A DNA stretch of 64,000 nt, taken from assembly GCF_900114705.1 (NCBI RefSeq), contig NZ_FOTW01000033.1:1-64000 (forward strand), in the 5' to 3' direction. This stretch comes from Rugamonas rubra. Lineage in GTDB: Bacteria; Pseudomonadota; Gammaproteobacteria; Burkholderiales; Burkholderiaceae_D. The position numbers and the translations under genes are program-made. This document shows, one piece after another, positions 33,046 to 41,415 of the stretch. Below the pieces are notes generated by a model. That model searched no databases. It was not told the origin of the DNA and saw only the letters and a program-made list of their open reading frames with translations. Positions within the stretch are counted from its first letter, which is position 1; every line of letters starts with the position of its first letter.

Positions 33046-33592
33046 GGTGTGTTTCCTTTCATGTGGGGAGGCACACATCTTAACATGTATTTCACATGTA
33101 TGTTAACGGCCGCGCAATTTGCGTGCGGATGCGGCCGTTTCGGATTGACTTTGTGCGGTCAAACACATACATTCACGGTGTTTTCATTTTATGGAGCCCC
33201 GTCATGGGCAGTTGTTCAGGTGATTGTAGTGGCCAGCGCCTAGCTGGCACCGCCGGAACAAGATAAACGCAGAACCCTTCTTCTGCCGTCATCTTGCTCC
33301 ACGCGGATGATGGCGTCCCCCCGGGCCGGAGCACCTCCGCCCCGCCGATGCTGCAAGCTTCTCAGTCCTAGTTTCGCCCCACGTGCCTGGCGCGCCGGCT
33401 TTCCCGTGCGCCTACGCCATGTGGACGCACGCCTTGTCACCAAGGCGTCGCGGCGGGCTGTCGGGATGCGAGGCCTAGCGTCGTTCGTCAGTATCACTAC
33501 GCCACAAGTCAAACACGTCGTGCCCGCCCCCACCGGCGGGCGCTTGATCACGACCGGATGCGCCTCGGCCATCCCTTGTAGCGAGAATTTGT
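33046..33592. other. Long intergenic region between hmp and the NRAMP-like gene
   Basis: Holds the NsrR site (33082-33104), an inverted repeat TTGAC-N8-GTCAA near 33148-33165, and a perfect 8-bp hairpin ACGCCTTG/CAAGGCGT (33429-33448). Reading frames here (for example minus 33240-33572) do not look like proteins. The 350 bases before the transporter may be an untranslated leader, but I recognise no known riboswitch. Confidence 0.4.
33082..33104 (-). promoter_or_regulatory. NsrR-type operator upstream of hmp
   Basis: The core ATGTATTT-C-ACATGTAT is centred on 33093, with AAC and GTT at the ends, forming an 11-1-11 dyad. It matches the NsrR consensus well and shares its form with the norB operator at 8465-8487. 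Confidence 0.8.
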
Positions 33593-34894
33593 ATGCAAAA
33601 ATCGTTCTTCCCCTTCGCCGGCTTCGTCGCCGCCCTCCCCCTGCGCAGCTGGGCGAAAAAACTCGGCCCCGGCCTGATCACCGGCGCCGCCGACGACGAC
33701 CCGAGCGGCATCGCCACCTATTCGCAGGCCGGCGCCCAGTTCGGCCTGAACCTGTTGTGGACCATGTTCTTCACCTACCCGCTGATGGTCGGCATCCAGA
33801 TCATCAGCGCGCGCATCGGCCGCGTCACCGGCAAGGGACTGGCGGGCAACATCCGCCTGCACTACCCGCGCGCGCTGCTGTACGCCATCGTCGGCCTGCT
33901 GTTGGTGGCCAACACCATCAACATCGCCGCCGACGTCGCCGCCATGGGCGACGCGCTGGCCCTGCTGGCCGGCGGCCCGGCCCATTTGTACGCCGCCGGC
34001 TTCGGCCTCGTCTCGCTGCTGCTGCAGGTGTTCGTGCCCTACAGCCGCTACGTGCGCCTGCTCAAATGGCTGACCCTCGGCCTGCTGGCCTATGTCGGCG
34101 TGGTGTTCGCCGTGCAGATCTCCTGGCCGCAGGTGGGCCTGGCCATCCTCGCGCCCAAGCTGGAGTGGAACGCCGCCACCATCACCACCGTGGTGGCCGT
34201 GTTCGGCACCACCATCAGCCCCTACCTGTTCTTCTGGCAGGCCTCGCAGGAGGTCGAGGAGCTCGAGGCCGCGCCCGGCCGGCTGCCGCTGATCGTCGCG
34301 CCCGAGCAGGCGCGGGCCGGCTTCCGCCGCATCCGCATCGACACCGCGCTCGGCATGGGCTTCTCCAACCTGGTGGCCTTCTTCATCATCCTGACCACCG
34401 CCGTGACCTTGCACGCCCACGGCGTCGACACCATCCAGACCTCGGCCGACGCCGCCATGGCGCTGCGCCCGATCGCCGGCGAGTTCGCCTTCCTGCTGTT
34501 CGCCGCCGGCATCATCGGCACCGGCCTGCTGGCCGTGCCGGTGCTGGCCGGCTCGGCCGCCTACGCCATGGCCGGCGCCTTCGACTGGAAAAAGGGCCTG
34601 GAACACAAGCCGCACGTGGCCAAGCGCTTCTACGCCATCATCGCCTTCTCCACCCTGGCCGGCGTGGCGCTCGGCTTCATGCCGATCGACCCGATCAAGG
34701 CGCTGTACTGGAGCGCCGTGGTCAACGGCGTGATCTCGGTGCCGATCATGGCCGTGATGATGTTGATGAGCGCGCGCGTCGCCGTCATGGGCCGCTTCGT
34801 CATCACCCGCCGGCTGAAGTGGCTGGGCTGGCTGACCACCGGCGCCATGGCGCTCGCCGTGCTGGCCATGTTCGCCACGCTGGGCCAGGGCTAA
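33593..34894 (+). CDS. NRAMP-family divalent metal transporter, variant type
   Basis: A 433-residue membrane protein with 11-12 helices. The first helix has DDDPSGIATYSQAGAQFG where classical MntH has DPGN, and the helix 6 region reads FGTTISPYLFFWQASQE, without the MPH metal-binding methionine of MntH. This places it in a divergent NRAMP branch, members of which transport metals other than manganese or have unknown substrate; magnesium-type NRAMP relatives also lack the methionine. It has a long upstream region (33105-33592), so post-transcriptional control is possible. The ATG follows a weak GAGAA site. Confidence 0.8.
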   Translation: MQKSFFPFAGFVAALPLRSWAKKLGPGLITGAADDDPSGIATYSQAGAQFGLNLLWTMFFTYPLMVGIQIISARIGRVTGKGLAGNIRLHYPRALLYAIVGLLLVANTINIAADVAAMGDALALLAGGPAHLYAAGFGLVSLLLQVFVPYSRYVRLLKWLTLGLLAYVGVVFAVQISWPQVGLAILAPKLEWNAATITTVVAVFGTTISPYLFFWQASQEVEELEAAPGRLPLIVAPEQARAGFRRIRIDTALGMGFSNLVAFFIILTTAVTLHAHGVDTIQTSADAAMALRPIAGEFAFLLFAAGIIGTGLLAVPVLAGSAAYAMAGAFDWKKGLEHKPHVAKRFYAIIAFSTLAGVALGFMPIDPIKALYWSAVVNGVISVPIMAVMMLMSARVAVMGRFVITRRLKWLGWLTTGAMALAVLAMFATLGQG

Positions 34895-35128
34895 CATGTA
34901 GAGTGGCGCTGGTGCTGGTGCCGGCGCCGGTCCGCAAGCTCCCGCGCGGTTTGCCGTCGCATGGCGCGGCGCGCGGGCGCGACGTGTGCGATTGCCGCCC
35001 ACAAGCTGGCGGCAAGGCTGGCAAAATTGACAAGAGCGCCTTAAAATGGACAGCTCCCCCAGCACCCGCCACAGCAACGCCGCGCCGCAGACAGTAAGCC
35101 GCCGCCCCGACTTGCAGAAGGATCGACA
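34895..35128. other. Intergenic, no gene seen
   Basis: GC-rich gap between the NRAMP-like and coiled-coil genes. No ORF with a ribosome-binding site, no clear promoter or hairpin. Confidence 0.4.
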
Positions 35129-36013
35129 ATGAGCTTGGCCGATGCTATCGCCGTCCTGACCGTGATCGTGCTGATCGGCCTTGGCCTGGCGCTGTGGCGC
35201 TTCCAGCGCCAGTGCCTGACGCTGTCGGCCCAACAGGCTGCCGCCCTGCACACGCTGCATACGCAACTTGCCCAACAATTCGCGCAGCTGAGCGAACAAT
35301 TCGTGCAGCACACAGCCCGTCAGAGCGACTTCAACGCGGCGCAACTGGCCGCCGACGACGCGCTGCGCGCCGACTTCATCGCCCTCGGCCAGCAGCTGCG
35401 CCAACAAAGCCTAGACAAGTTGGCCGCCGCGCTCGGCGACGTCATCGCCGACTTCAACCAACGCATCGTCGAGCAGTTCAATCTCCAGCTGCGCACCTTG
35501 TCCGACATGGTGGCCGTCAACCTGGACCTGCACGACAAGCAGCGCAACGAGCAGATGGAGACCATGCACCACACCCGCCGCCTGGCCGAGCAGGTCGAGC
35601 GCGGCACCCAGTCCTTCCGCGAGCTGCTGGCCGACAGCGCGGCGCTGGCCGGTATCGGCGAACAACTGCGGCAGGGTTTGGAGATGATCACGCCGCGCCA
35701 AGAGGGGCTGGAGACGGCGGCGCAGCGGCAGGAGCTGGCCTTGCAGCAGTCCGCCGAGGCGCTGGCGGCGCTGCGCCAACAACTGGGCGACTTCGAGGCC
35801 CAGTTGTTGGCGCAGGGCAAGCGCGCGCTCGACCAAAGCGGCGCCCGCGCCGTGCAGAACAGCGCGCTGCAAAGGGAGATGAGCGACAACCTGAACAAGT
35901 CGCTGGCCGCGCTCGGCAAGCAGCTGGCCGCCGTGCAAACGAAGCTCAGCGCCGACATGGCGCCGATCGGCGAACTACAGCGCCGCGTCGCCGAACTCGC
36001 CAAGCGCAAGTAG
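35129..36013 (+). CDS. Membrane-anchored coiled-coil protein
   Basis: A 294-residue protein with one N-terminal membrane helix (about 6-25, AIAVLTVIVLIGLGLALW) and an almost continuous Gln/Leu/Ala-rich coiled coil to the C-terminus. Repeated patterns such as QLAQQFAQLSEQF and ETAAQRQELALQQSAEALAAL indicate a long helical rod. Topology would be a cytoplasmic coiled coil tied to the inner membrane. No family recognised; similar anchors accompany MotA/TolQ or chromosome-related proteins, but nothing here proves this. AAGGATC precedes the ATG. It stands alone. Confidence 0.65.
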   Translation: MSLADAIAVLTVIVLIGLGLALWRFQRQCLTLSAQQAAALHTLHTQLAQQFAQLSEQFVQHTARQSDFNAAQLAADDALRADFIALGQQLRQQSLDKLAAALGDVIADFNQRIVEQFNLQLRTLSDMVAVNLDLHDKQRNEQMETMHHTRRLAEQVERGTQSFRELLADSAALAGIGEQLRQGLEMITPRQEGLETAAQRQELALQQSAEALAALRQQLGDFEAQLLAQGKRALDQSGARAVQNSALQREMSDNLNKSLAALGKQLAAVQTKLSADMAPIGELQRRVAELAKRK

Positions 36014-36033
36014 CGGCGTCAGATCGTGGCCTC

Positions 36034-36072
36034 CAGCCGGGGTCAGCAGCCGGGGTCAGCAGCCGGGGTCAG
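36034..36072. repeat. Three tandem copies of a 13-bp unit
   Basis: CAGCCGGGGTCAG occurs three times in a row without change. The third copy runs into the left arm of the inverted repeat at 36063. The unit shares GGGGTCAG with the palindromes elsewhere in the window. Confidence 0.9.
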
Positions 36073-36162
36073 TGCCGACATTCAGACACGACCTCAACCA
36101 TTGCCCCTGCCGCTTAGCCCAGTACGGCTGAGTCTGTGTCCGAATGTCGGCACTGACCCCGG
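36063..36162. repeat. 27-bp inverted repeat with a 46-base loop
   Basis: The arms at 36063-36089 and 36136-36162 are complementary at 26 of 27 positions and start CCGGGGTCAGTGCCGACATT. The repeat lies between the coiled-coil gene and the convergent end of the T6SS cassette. It may be a terminator or a small mobile palindrome of the GGGTCAG family. Confidence 0.85.
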
Positions 36163-36187
36163 TGGTGCGCTGGGGCAAATGGCGGCG

Positions 36188-37207
36188 TCAGATCTTGCGG
36201 TAGAAGTCGCCCGGCGCCTGCCGGCCGGCCGGCGCGCCGGGTACGTTGGCGGCGCGCAGCACGTCGCTGGCGAAGGTGGTGCACTGGCGCGATTGCGCGC
36301 TGAAGCTGTAGTGGCGCGTGCGGTACTCGTCGATCTTGGCCAGCGCGGCCTTGGCCTGGGCCGGGCTGAGCGCGTAGCTGCGCGTCTTCACGCCCGGCTT
36401 GGCAAAGGCCTGGTCGTCGCGGTGCACCACGCCGGGCACGCCGGCGCGCAGCTTGCCCAAATCCTTGCGCGGGTCGTAGCGGCTGTAGTTCTCGGGCGAG
36501 AAGCCCCATGTCTGGCGGCCGCCGGCCGGCCCCTGCAAGGAGACGAAGGCGTGACCCGCCAGGTCGGGCGGCGCGCCGGCGCCGGCCGCGCCCTGGTGCA
36601 TATAGGCGCCGACCACCAGCCGATGCCCGGCCTGGCGCGCCTGCAGCGCCACCGCCTGCTGGGCGCGCTGCGGCAGGCCGGGCGGCGCCAGCTTGGCCTG
36701 CACGTGGGCCGGCCGGAACGCCGCCGCGCGGCTGCCCATGCGGTCGGCCTCGGCCTCCAGCGCGTGGTCGTTGACCACCACCGTGCCGCCGCCCTGCGGC
36801 GCGCGCACCCGGCCGGCGCGCTGCTGCAGCACGTGGGTCAGCTCGTGGCCGAGCAGCTGCTGGCCGCGCGCCGTGTCCGGCGAATATTGGCCTGGCGCGA
36901 AGTAGATGCTCGACCCCATGGTGAAGGCGTGCGCACCGATCGACTGGGCCTGCGGCCCCTGGTAGATGCGCACGTCGGAAAAGTCGGCCTTGAAGAAGGC
37001 CTCCATCTTGCGCTGCACCGATTCCGGCAGGGCGCGGCCGACGGCGCCGGCCAGCTGCAACTGGCCGGCGGCGAGCGGGATGATGTTGGCGTCGGCGCGG
37101 CGCTGCACGGCGCCGGGCAGCCCGCCGCGACCGGGCTCGGGCACAGGCACAGGCACGATGCCGTGGACGAAATGCGCTTGAATCAACATACCACTGGAAC
37201 TGGCCAT
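36188..37207 (-). CDS. Putative T6SS effector: DUF4157 domain plus cysteine-peptidase-like C-terminus
   Basis: A 339-residue protein, last gene of the T6SS operon. Residues 55-165 form a DUF4157 domain with HELTHVLQQ (121-129), a zinc-peptidase-like motif typical of extracellular contractile injection cargo. The C-terminal half has GHAFVSL (His219) and, 90 residues later, QCTTFASDVL (Cys309). His before Cys is the order of permuted papain/NlpC-P60 folds, which include lipid, amide and peptidoglycan hydrolases. I infer a toxin delivered with the VgrG encoded three genes upstream. GGAG precedes the ATG. The short membrane gene upstream overlaps its start region and could be the immunity or adaptor partner. 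Confidence 0.65.
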   Translation of the reverse strand: MASSSGMLIQAHFVHGIVPVPVPEPGRGGLPGAVQRRADANIIPLAAGQLQLAGAVGRALPESVQRKMEAFFKADFSDVRIYQGPQAQSIGAHAFTMGSSIYFAPGQYSPDTARGQQLLGHELTHVLQQRAGRVRAPQGGGTVVVNDHALEAEADRMGSRAAAFRPAHVQAKLAPPGLPQRAQQAVALQARQAGHRLVVGAYMHQGAAGAGAPPDLAGHAFVSLQGPAGGRQTWGFSPENYSRYDPRKDLGKLRAGVPGVVHRDDQAFAKPGVKTRSYALSPAQAKAALAKIDEYRTRHYSFSAQSRQCTTFASDVLRAANVPGAPAGRQAPGDFYRKI

Positions 37208-37208
37208 G

Positions 37209-37448
37209 TCACTCTCCTTCGTTGAGCGCGATGCCGGCGCCCTTGATCTTGCCCGACGCCTGGGCCTGCGGCGCCGGCGCCGGCGAGGTAGCGGCCGACG
37301 CCGGCAAGGCGTGTGGCCGCGCCGTTGCCTGCTGGCCGCGATATTGCCCCAGCACCAGTCCGATGGCGAAGCACAGCGCCAACAGCAGCAACTGGGCCAC
37401 GCCCAGCCAGACCAGCATGCGCTGGTTGAATGAAAATCGATATTCCAT
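37209..37448 (-). CDS. Small single-pass membrane protein of the vgrG cassette
   Basis: A 79-residue protein: N-terminal basic stretch, one membrane helix (about 12-34, LVWLGVAQLLLLALCFAIGL) and a Pro/Ala-rich tail. Its stop is next to the ATG of the putative effector. The position suggests an immunity protein or membrane tether for that effector, but no motif supports either. A start RBS (GGAAAAATGG) is weak. Confidence 0.55.
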   Translation of the reverse strand: MEYRFSFNQRMLVWLGVAQLLLLALCFAIGLVLGQYRGQQATARPHALPASAATSPAPAPQAQASGKIKGAGIALNEGE

Positions 37449-37458
37449 TTTTCCGCTC

Positions 37459-38139
37459 CTAGCCTTCGATCAAGCGCGCCAGCAGCGAACGGCGCGGCGC
37501 ATCGCCGCCCGCCGCCGCGCCGACAGGCTCGCCCTGTTCGTTGTAGAGGACCGGCTCGCCGTCCGGCTTGCCGTCCTTGAAATGGACCACCTCCTGGCGC
37601 GCGCCGTTCAGGTGGAAGCGCGTCTGCGCGCCGTGGCGCTTGCCGTTGACGAACAGCGTCGACATCAGCAGCTGGCCGGCCGGGCTGTAGTCGCGCTGCT
37701 CGCCGTGCGCCAGGCCGTTGGCGAACTGCGCGCTGCGCGCCAGGGCGCCGTCGGGATAGTAGTAGCTGGCGGCGCCGTGCTGGCGGCCGGCGACATACTG
37801 CACCTTGCTGCTGAGTTGTTCGGCCTCGTCGTAGGTGCAGCTCAGGCCCTCGCGCAGGCCGTCGCAATACTGGATCTCGGCCAGCAGGCGGCCGTCGCCG
37901 AACAACTGCGTCCTGCCGTGCTGCAGGCCGCGCCGGTACAGCGCCCGCTGGCTGGGCCGCTGCGACTCGTCATACAGCAGCAGCACGCCGTCCAGCAGGC
38001 CACCGGCAAAATGGGCGCGGCAGCTCAGCGCGCCCTGCGGCGTGTGGCTGTCCACCTGGCCGTTGAGCGGACCGGAGACGGGGGCGGGAGCGAACGGCGC
38101 GATGCCGGCCGGGCTCGATGGCGGTGGCGCGGTGCTCAT
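37459..38139 (-). CDS. MORN-like (toxin-antitoxin-repeat type) protein of the vgrG cassette
   Basis: A 226-residue protein made of repeated Y-x-G-x-x-x-G-x-x-x-x-Y units, for example YRRGLQHGRTQLFGDGRLL, YVAGRQHGAASYYYPDG and FVNGKRHGAQTRFHLNG. This is the MORN-variant repeat that folds as a row of beta hairpins. Such proteins often follow vgrG or accompany toxins and may act as adaptors or immunity proteins. It starts one base after the vgrG stop. Confidence 0.7.
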   Translation of the reverse strand: MSTAPPPSSPAGIAPFAPAPVSGPLNGQVDSHTPQGALSCRAHFAGGLLDGVLLLYDESQRPSQRALYRRGLQHGRTQLFGDGRLLAEIQYCDGLREGLSCTYDEAEQLSSKVQYVAGRQHGAASYYYPDGALARSAQFANGLAHGEQRDYSPAGQLLMSTLFVNGKRHGAQTRFHLNGARQEVVHFKDGKPDGEPVLYNEQGEPVGAAAGGDAPRRSLLARLIEG

Positions 38140-38140
38140 G

Positions 38141-40093
38141 TCAGTTGATCTTGACGATCCCTCCCTTCAAGGTCAGCATGCCGCCGCCGTCCACCGTCTG
38201 CGAGGCGGAGCCCTTGTTGGTCAGCGACACGCCGGCCTCGTTGAGCATCGTCGTGCCGGCCTTGTTCTCCAGCGAGGTGCCGGCCTTGTTGGCGAAGCTG
38301 GTGCCGGCCTCGTTGGCGAAGCTGGTCCCGGCCTTGTTGGTGAAGCCGCTGCCGGCCTCGTTGGCGAAGGTGCTGCCGGCCTTGTTGCTGAGCGAAGTGC
38401 CGGCCTCGCAGCTGAAGCTGCCGTCGGCCTTGATGCTGATGTTCCCGGCAACCGTGATGGTCAAATTGCCGTCGACCTTCAACTCGTAGTTGCCGGTCAC
38501 CTTGTGCGTGTAGTTGGCCTGGTTGACGTGGTTCTCGTCGCCCTTGACGTTGACGCTGCGCTCGCCCTTCTCCACCGCCAGGCTGTCCTTGCCCTCCACC
38601 ACGCGGGTGCTGCGGTCGTTCTCGACCACCGTGTTCATGTCCTTCTGCGCGTGCAGGAACAACTCCTCGGCGTCGAGCTTGTCCTCGAAGCGCAGCTCGT
38701 TGCCGGCCGAGCCGTCCTTGCTGGAGCGGCTGCGCATGGTGCTGCGCGTCTGGTTGGCCGGCAGCGGCTCGGGCACGGTCTGCTCGGCGTTGTAGACGGC
38801 GCCGGTGACCAGCGGCCGGTCCGGGTCGCCGTCGAGGAAGCTGACGATCACCTCCTGGCCCATGCGCGGCAGGAAGAAGCTGCCCCAGCCCTTGCCGGCC
38901 CAGCTCTGCGCCACGCGGATCCAGCAGGAGCTGTTCTCGTCCTTCTTGCCGCGCTGGTCCCAGTGGAACTGCACCTTGATGCGGCCGTAGCTGTCGGTCC
39001 AGATCTCCTCGCCGGCCTTGCCGACCACGGTGGCGGTCTGCGTGCCGAGGATGCGCGCGCGCGGCGTGCGCAGCGGCGAGCGGAACGGCAGGGTCTTCGG
39101 GAAGGCGTCGAAGCTGTTGCTGTAGCTGTCGTGGTTCAGGTTGTGCAGCACGCGCTGCAGCACGTAGTCGGTGTTCAGGTCGGCGCGGTAGTGGCCGGCC
39201 AGCGTGAAGGCGTGGCCGGCGGTGAAGGCGCGGCAGCTGCTGTCGCCACGGATCGCCTGGCGGCCCTGCGCCAGCGCCTGCATGCGCAGCTTGGCCAGCG
39301 CCGCGCCGTCGGCCGCCACGGTGTAACCGCCGGGGTAGTCGTAGACGCGCATGCGGCCGCCCTTGCCCTCGGCGTCGGCGCTGACCGAGGCGGCCGGCGT
39401 TTCGAAGTTGAAGTCGCCGCTGGCGAACTTGGCCGGCACGGCGCGCTGCTCGGCCTCGCAGCGGAACACCAGGTCGAAGGCGTCGCGGCTGATGCCGGTG
39501 TCCTGGTAGCGCACGCTGTCCAGGCCGGCGCAGGCCGGGTACTCCTGGCCGCCGTCGAGCAGCACCAGCGTGTGGCTGCCGGCGGCGTGCTCGAAGTAGT
39601 AGTAGATGCCCTCCTCCTCCATCAGCCGCGAGACGAAGTCGAAGGCGCTTTCGTTGTACTGCACGCAGTAGTCGCGCTTGCTGTGGCTGCCGGTGGTGCC
39701 GTCGCGGTAGTCGGTGAAACCGAGTTCGCCGAACAGCGCCAGGATGATCTCCACGGCGCTCTGCTGCTGGAAGATGCGGGCGTCGAACTCCAGCGTCAGC
39801 CACCACAGCCAGGGCCGCAGCTCGGCGCGGTAGCTGGCGCCGCCGGGCGTGCCGCCGGCCTGCACGAAACGGGTGACCACGCCGCTGAAGTAGCGCAGCG
39901 CGCCGTCGGCCAACGTCACGCTGGCGGTGGCGTTCTGGCCGACCACGCTGGAGAAGTCGATCGCCGCGTCGGCCGAGGACAGCTCCAGGTGGTAGACGAA
40001 CAGCTCGCCCATGGCCTCCTCGCCGTGCAGGCTTTGCAGATTCAGCGTGCCGCCGGGACCGCTGAAGCCGAGGGCCAGGCCTTCGGCGCTCAC
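38141..40093 (-). CDS. vgrG: T6SS spike protein VgrG/TssI
   Basis: A 650-residue trimeric spike that tips the T6SS tube. The gp27-like part (1-370) includes FDFVSRLMEEEGIYYYFEHA and FHWDQRGKKDENSSCWIRV, the classic VgrG gp5/OB-fold entry. The C-terminus is a beta helix of eight-residue repeats (562-631). No fused effector domain follows: the protein ends shortly after, so cargo must be separate. The start is GTG at 40093, overlapping the tssG stop (GTGA). The two downstream small genes and the DUF4157 protein form its cargo cassette. Confidence 0.92.
   Translation of the reverse strand: MSAEGLALGFSGPGGTLNLQSLHGEEAMGELFVYHLELSSADAAIDFSSVVGQNATASVTLADGALRYFSGVVTRFVQAGGTPGGASYRAELRPWLWWLTLEFDARIFQQQSAVEIILALFGELGFTDYRDGTTGSHSKRDYCVQYNESAFDFVSRLMEEEGIYYYFEHAAGSHTLVLLDGGQEYPACAGLDSVRYQDTGISRDAFDLVFRCEAEQRAVPAKFASGDFNFETPAASVSADAEGKGGRMRVYDYPGGYTVAADGAALAKLRMQALAQGRQAIRGDSSCRAFTAGHAFTLAGHYRADLNTDYVLQRVLHNLNHDSYSNSFDAFPKTLPFRSPLRTPRARILGTQTATVVGKAGEEIWTDSYGRIKVQFHWDQRGKKDENSSCWIRVAQSWAGKGWGSFFLPRMGQEVIVSFLDGDPDRPLVTGAVYNAEQTVPEPLPANQTRSTMRSRSSKDGSAGNELRFEDKLDAEELFLHAQKDMNTVVENDRSTRVVEGKDSLAVEKGERSVNVKGDENHVNQANYTHKVTGNYELKVDGNLTITVAGNISIKADGSFSCEAGTSLSNKAGSTFANEAGSGFTNKAGTSFANEAGTSFANKAGTSLENKAGTTMLNEAGVSLTNKGSASQTVDGGGMLTLKGGIVKIN
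38201..38410 (-). repeat. 24-bp periodic repeat encoding VgrG spike octapeptides
   Basis: Residues 562-631 are nearly nine copies of an octapeptide of the type N-K/E-A-G-T-S-F/L-x (for example NKAGTSFA, NEAGTSFA). At DNA level this is a 24-base period. It forms the three-sided beta-helix needle; unit number may vary by slippage. Confidence 0.85.
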
Positions 40094-41415
40094 GGCGCGC
40101 CCCGCTCGGCGGCCCAGCGCGGCAGCGCGAAGCTGGCGCGGTGCAGCGGCGGCGACACCGGCGCTGCGGCCCGGCGCTCGCGCAGCCAGGTGGTCCAGCC
40201 CAGCTGGCCGCTGTTCAGTTTCGCGGCGCGGTCGAGCTCGGCGTCGCTGGCCGCCAGCACCAGCGTGATCTCGACGTCGAGGTCTTGGCGCAGGTAGAAG
40301 CGCACCAGGAAGGTCAGCACGTCGTGCGCCGCGCCGCCCGGCAGGAAGGAGCGGAAGCGGTCCAGCGGCATCGGGCCGAGGGCCAGGCCGATGGCGCCGT
40401 CCGGCTCCCAGGCGCGGGCGCCGAGCACCGTGTCCATGCCCAGCGCGCGGTTGCGGCCGTGGTGCGGCCCGAGGGCGCTCTGGAAGCGAGGTTCGATGGC
40501 GAGCCAGCGGCCACGGTGCTCGCTGCCCTCGACCGGCACGGCGAAGGCGTCCGACAGCATGGCCAGCAGACCGGCCATCGAGCGGCTTTGGCAGGCCAGC
40601 AGGCCGGCGTAGCGCAGCAGAATCCGGCTCGACACCGGCTCGGCGTTGGCGGCGGCGTTGGCGGCGGCCTTGGCAGCGGCGTTGGCAGCGGGGTTGGCGG
40701 CGGCGTTGGCCGCCGGGCCGCTTTCCATGCTGTTTTCCGTGCCACTTGCCGAGCCGTTTTCCATGGCGCCTGCCGAGCCGCCTGCCGCGCCGCTTGAGAG
40801 CGATGCCGCCGCGCCCGTGATGACGCTCGCCGAGGCGCCTGCCGCCAGCGGCGCCAGGCCGGGCCGGCGCAGCCACGGCCGGTTCAGTCCCTCGCCGAAG
40901 CCGATCAGGCGGAACAGCATGCGCTCGAGCGGCGCCTCGCCGGAGGCGCCCAGCGCCAGCCGGTGCTTCTTGCGCGCCCGGTAGAAGAACGACAACAGGC
41001 GGTGGTTGAAGATGTCGAGGAAGTCGCGGGCATCGTCGTTCGGGCCGTAGCGCGGCGGCGCGTCGATGCCGGCCACGCCGCCGTCGGCGCGGGCGCACTG
41101 CTGCACCAGCTCCGTGTAGGGCGCCGGCAGCGGGCCGTCGGCGCCGGCCAGGCCCATGAAGGCCACCTCCAGCACGGTGCGCTCGTAGGCGTCCGGGCCG
41201 TGCGCGCGCACCAGGTCGGCCACCGGGAACTCGAAGCCGATGCTGGAGCGGAAGGCCACCGCCTCGCGCAGCGGCTCGCTGCCGCTGCCCAGCGCCACCG
41301 TCTCCGGGCGCGCCTCCTCCAGCAGGTGCACCGCTTGGAAGAAGTCGAAGTCGGCCGGCTGGCGCAGCAGCTGCGCCGCCGGGCCGCTCAGCAGGCGGCG
41401 GTCGCGGGGGGCCAT
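40090..41415 (-). CDS. tssG: T6SS baseplate protein TssG
   Basis: Baseplate wedge component that partners TssF and TssE. A 441-residue protein, about 100 longer than usual. Recognisable parts are ADFDFFQAVHLLEE, DFLDIFNHRLLSFFYRA and LLACQSRSMAGL; the C-terminus has FLVRFYLRQDLDVEITL. The excess comes from a low-complexity insert at residues 193-262 (Gly/Ser/Ala then Ala-Ala-Asn repeats). It overlaps tssF by 28 bases at its start and vgrG by GTGA at its end, so translation is coupled. Confidence 0.9.
   Translation of the reverse strand: MAPRDRRLLSGPAAQLLRQPADFDFFQAVHLLEEARPETVALGSGSEPLREAVAFRSSIGFEFPVADLVRAHGPDAYERTVLEVAFMGLAGADGPLPAPYTELVQQCARADGGVAGIDAPPRYGPNDDARDFLDIFNHRLLSFFYRARKKHRLALGASGEAPLERMLFRLIGFGEGLNRPWLRRPGLAPLAAGASASVITGAAASLSSGAAGGSAGAMENGSASGTENSMESGPAANAAANPAANAAAKAAANAAANAEPVSSRILLRYAGLLACQSRSMAGLLAMLSDAFAVPVEGSEHRGRWLAIEPRFQSALGPHHGRNRALGMDTVLGARAWEPDGAIGLALGPMPLDRFRSFLPGGAAHDVLTFLVRFYLRQDLDVEITLVLAASDAELDRAAKLNSGQLGWTTWLRERRAAAPVSPPLHRASFALPRWAAERGAP
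40630..40839 (-). repeat. Low-complexity insert in tssG
   Basis: Encodes residues 193-262, first Gly/Ser/Ala-rich, then a run of AAN and AAK triplets (ANAAANPAANAAAKAAANAA). The DNA has short GGCGGCGTTGGC-type repeats, which points to growth by slippage between two conserved domain halves. Confidence 0.75.

Noticed and set aside
33214..33276. 20-codon ORF with CSGDCSG motif upstream of the NRAMP gene
   Set aside because: The Cys pattern is suggestive, but there is no good ribosome-binding site and the ORF is too short to support.
33240..33572. 110-codon minus-strand ORF in the hmp-NRAMP gap
   Set aside because: Arg-rich composition, no ribosome-binding site and no family; more likely untranslated leader DNA.
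33300..33592. Possible yybP-ykoY manganese or ykkC-type riboswitch before the transporter
   Set aside because: The conserved sequence blocks of those riboswitches could not be found; only a generic hairpin is visible.
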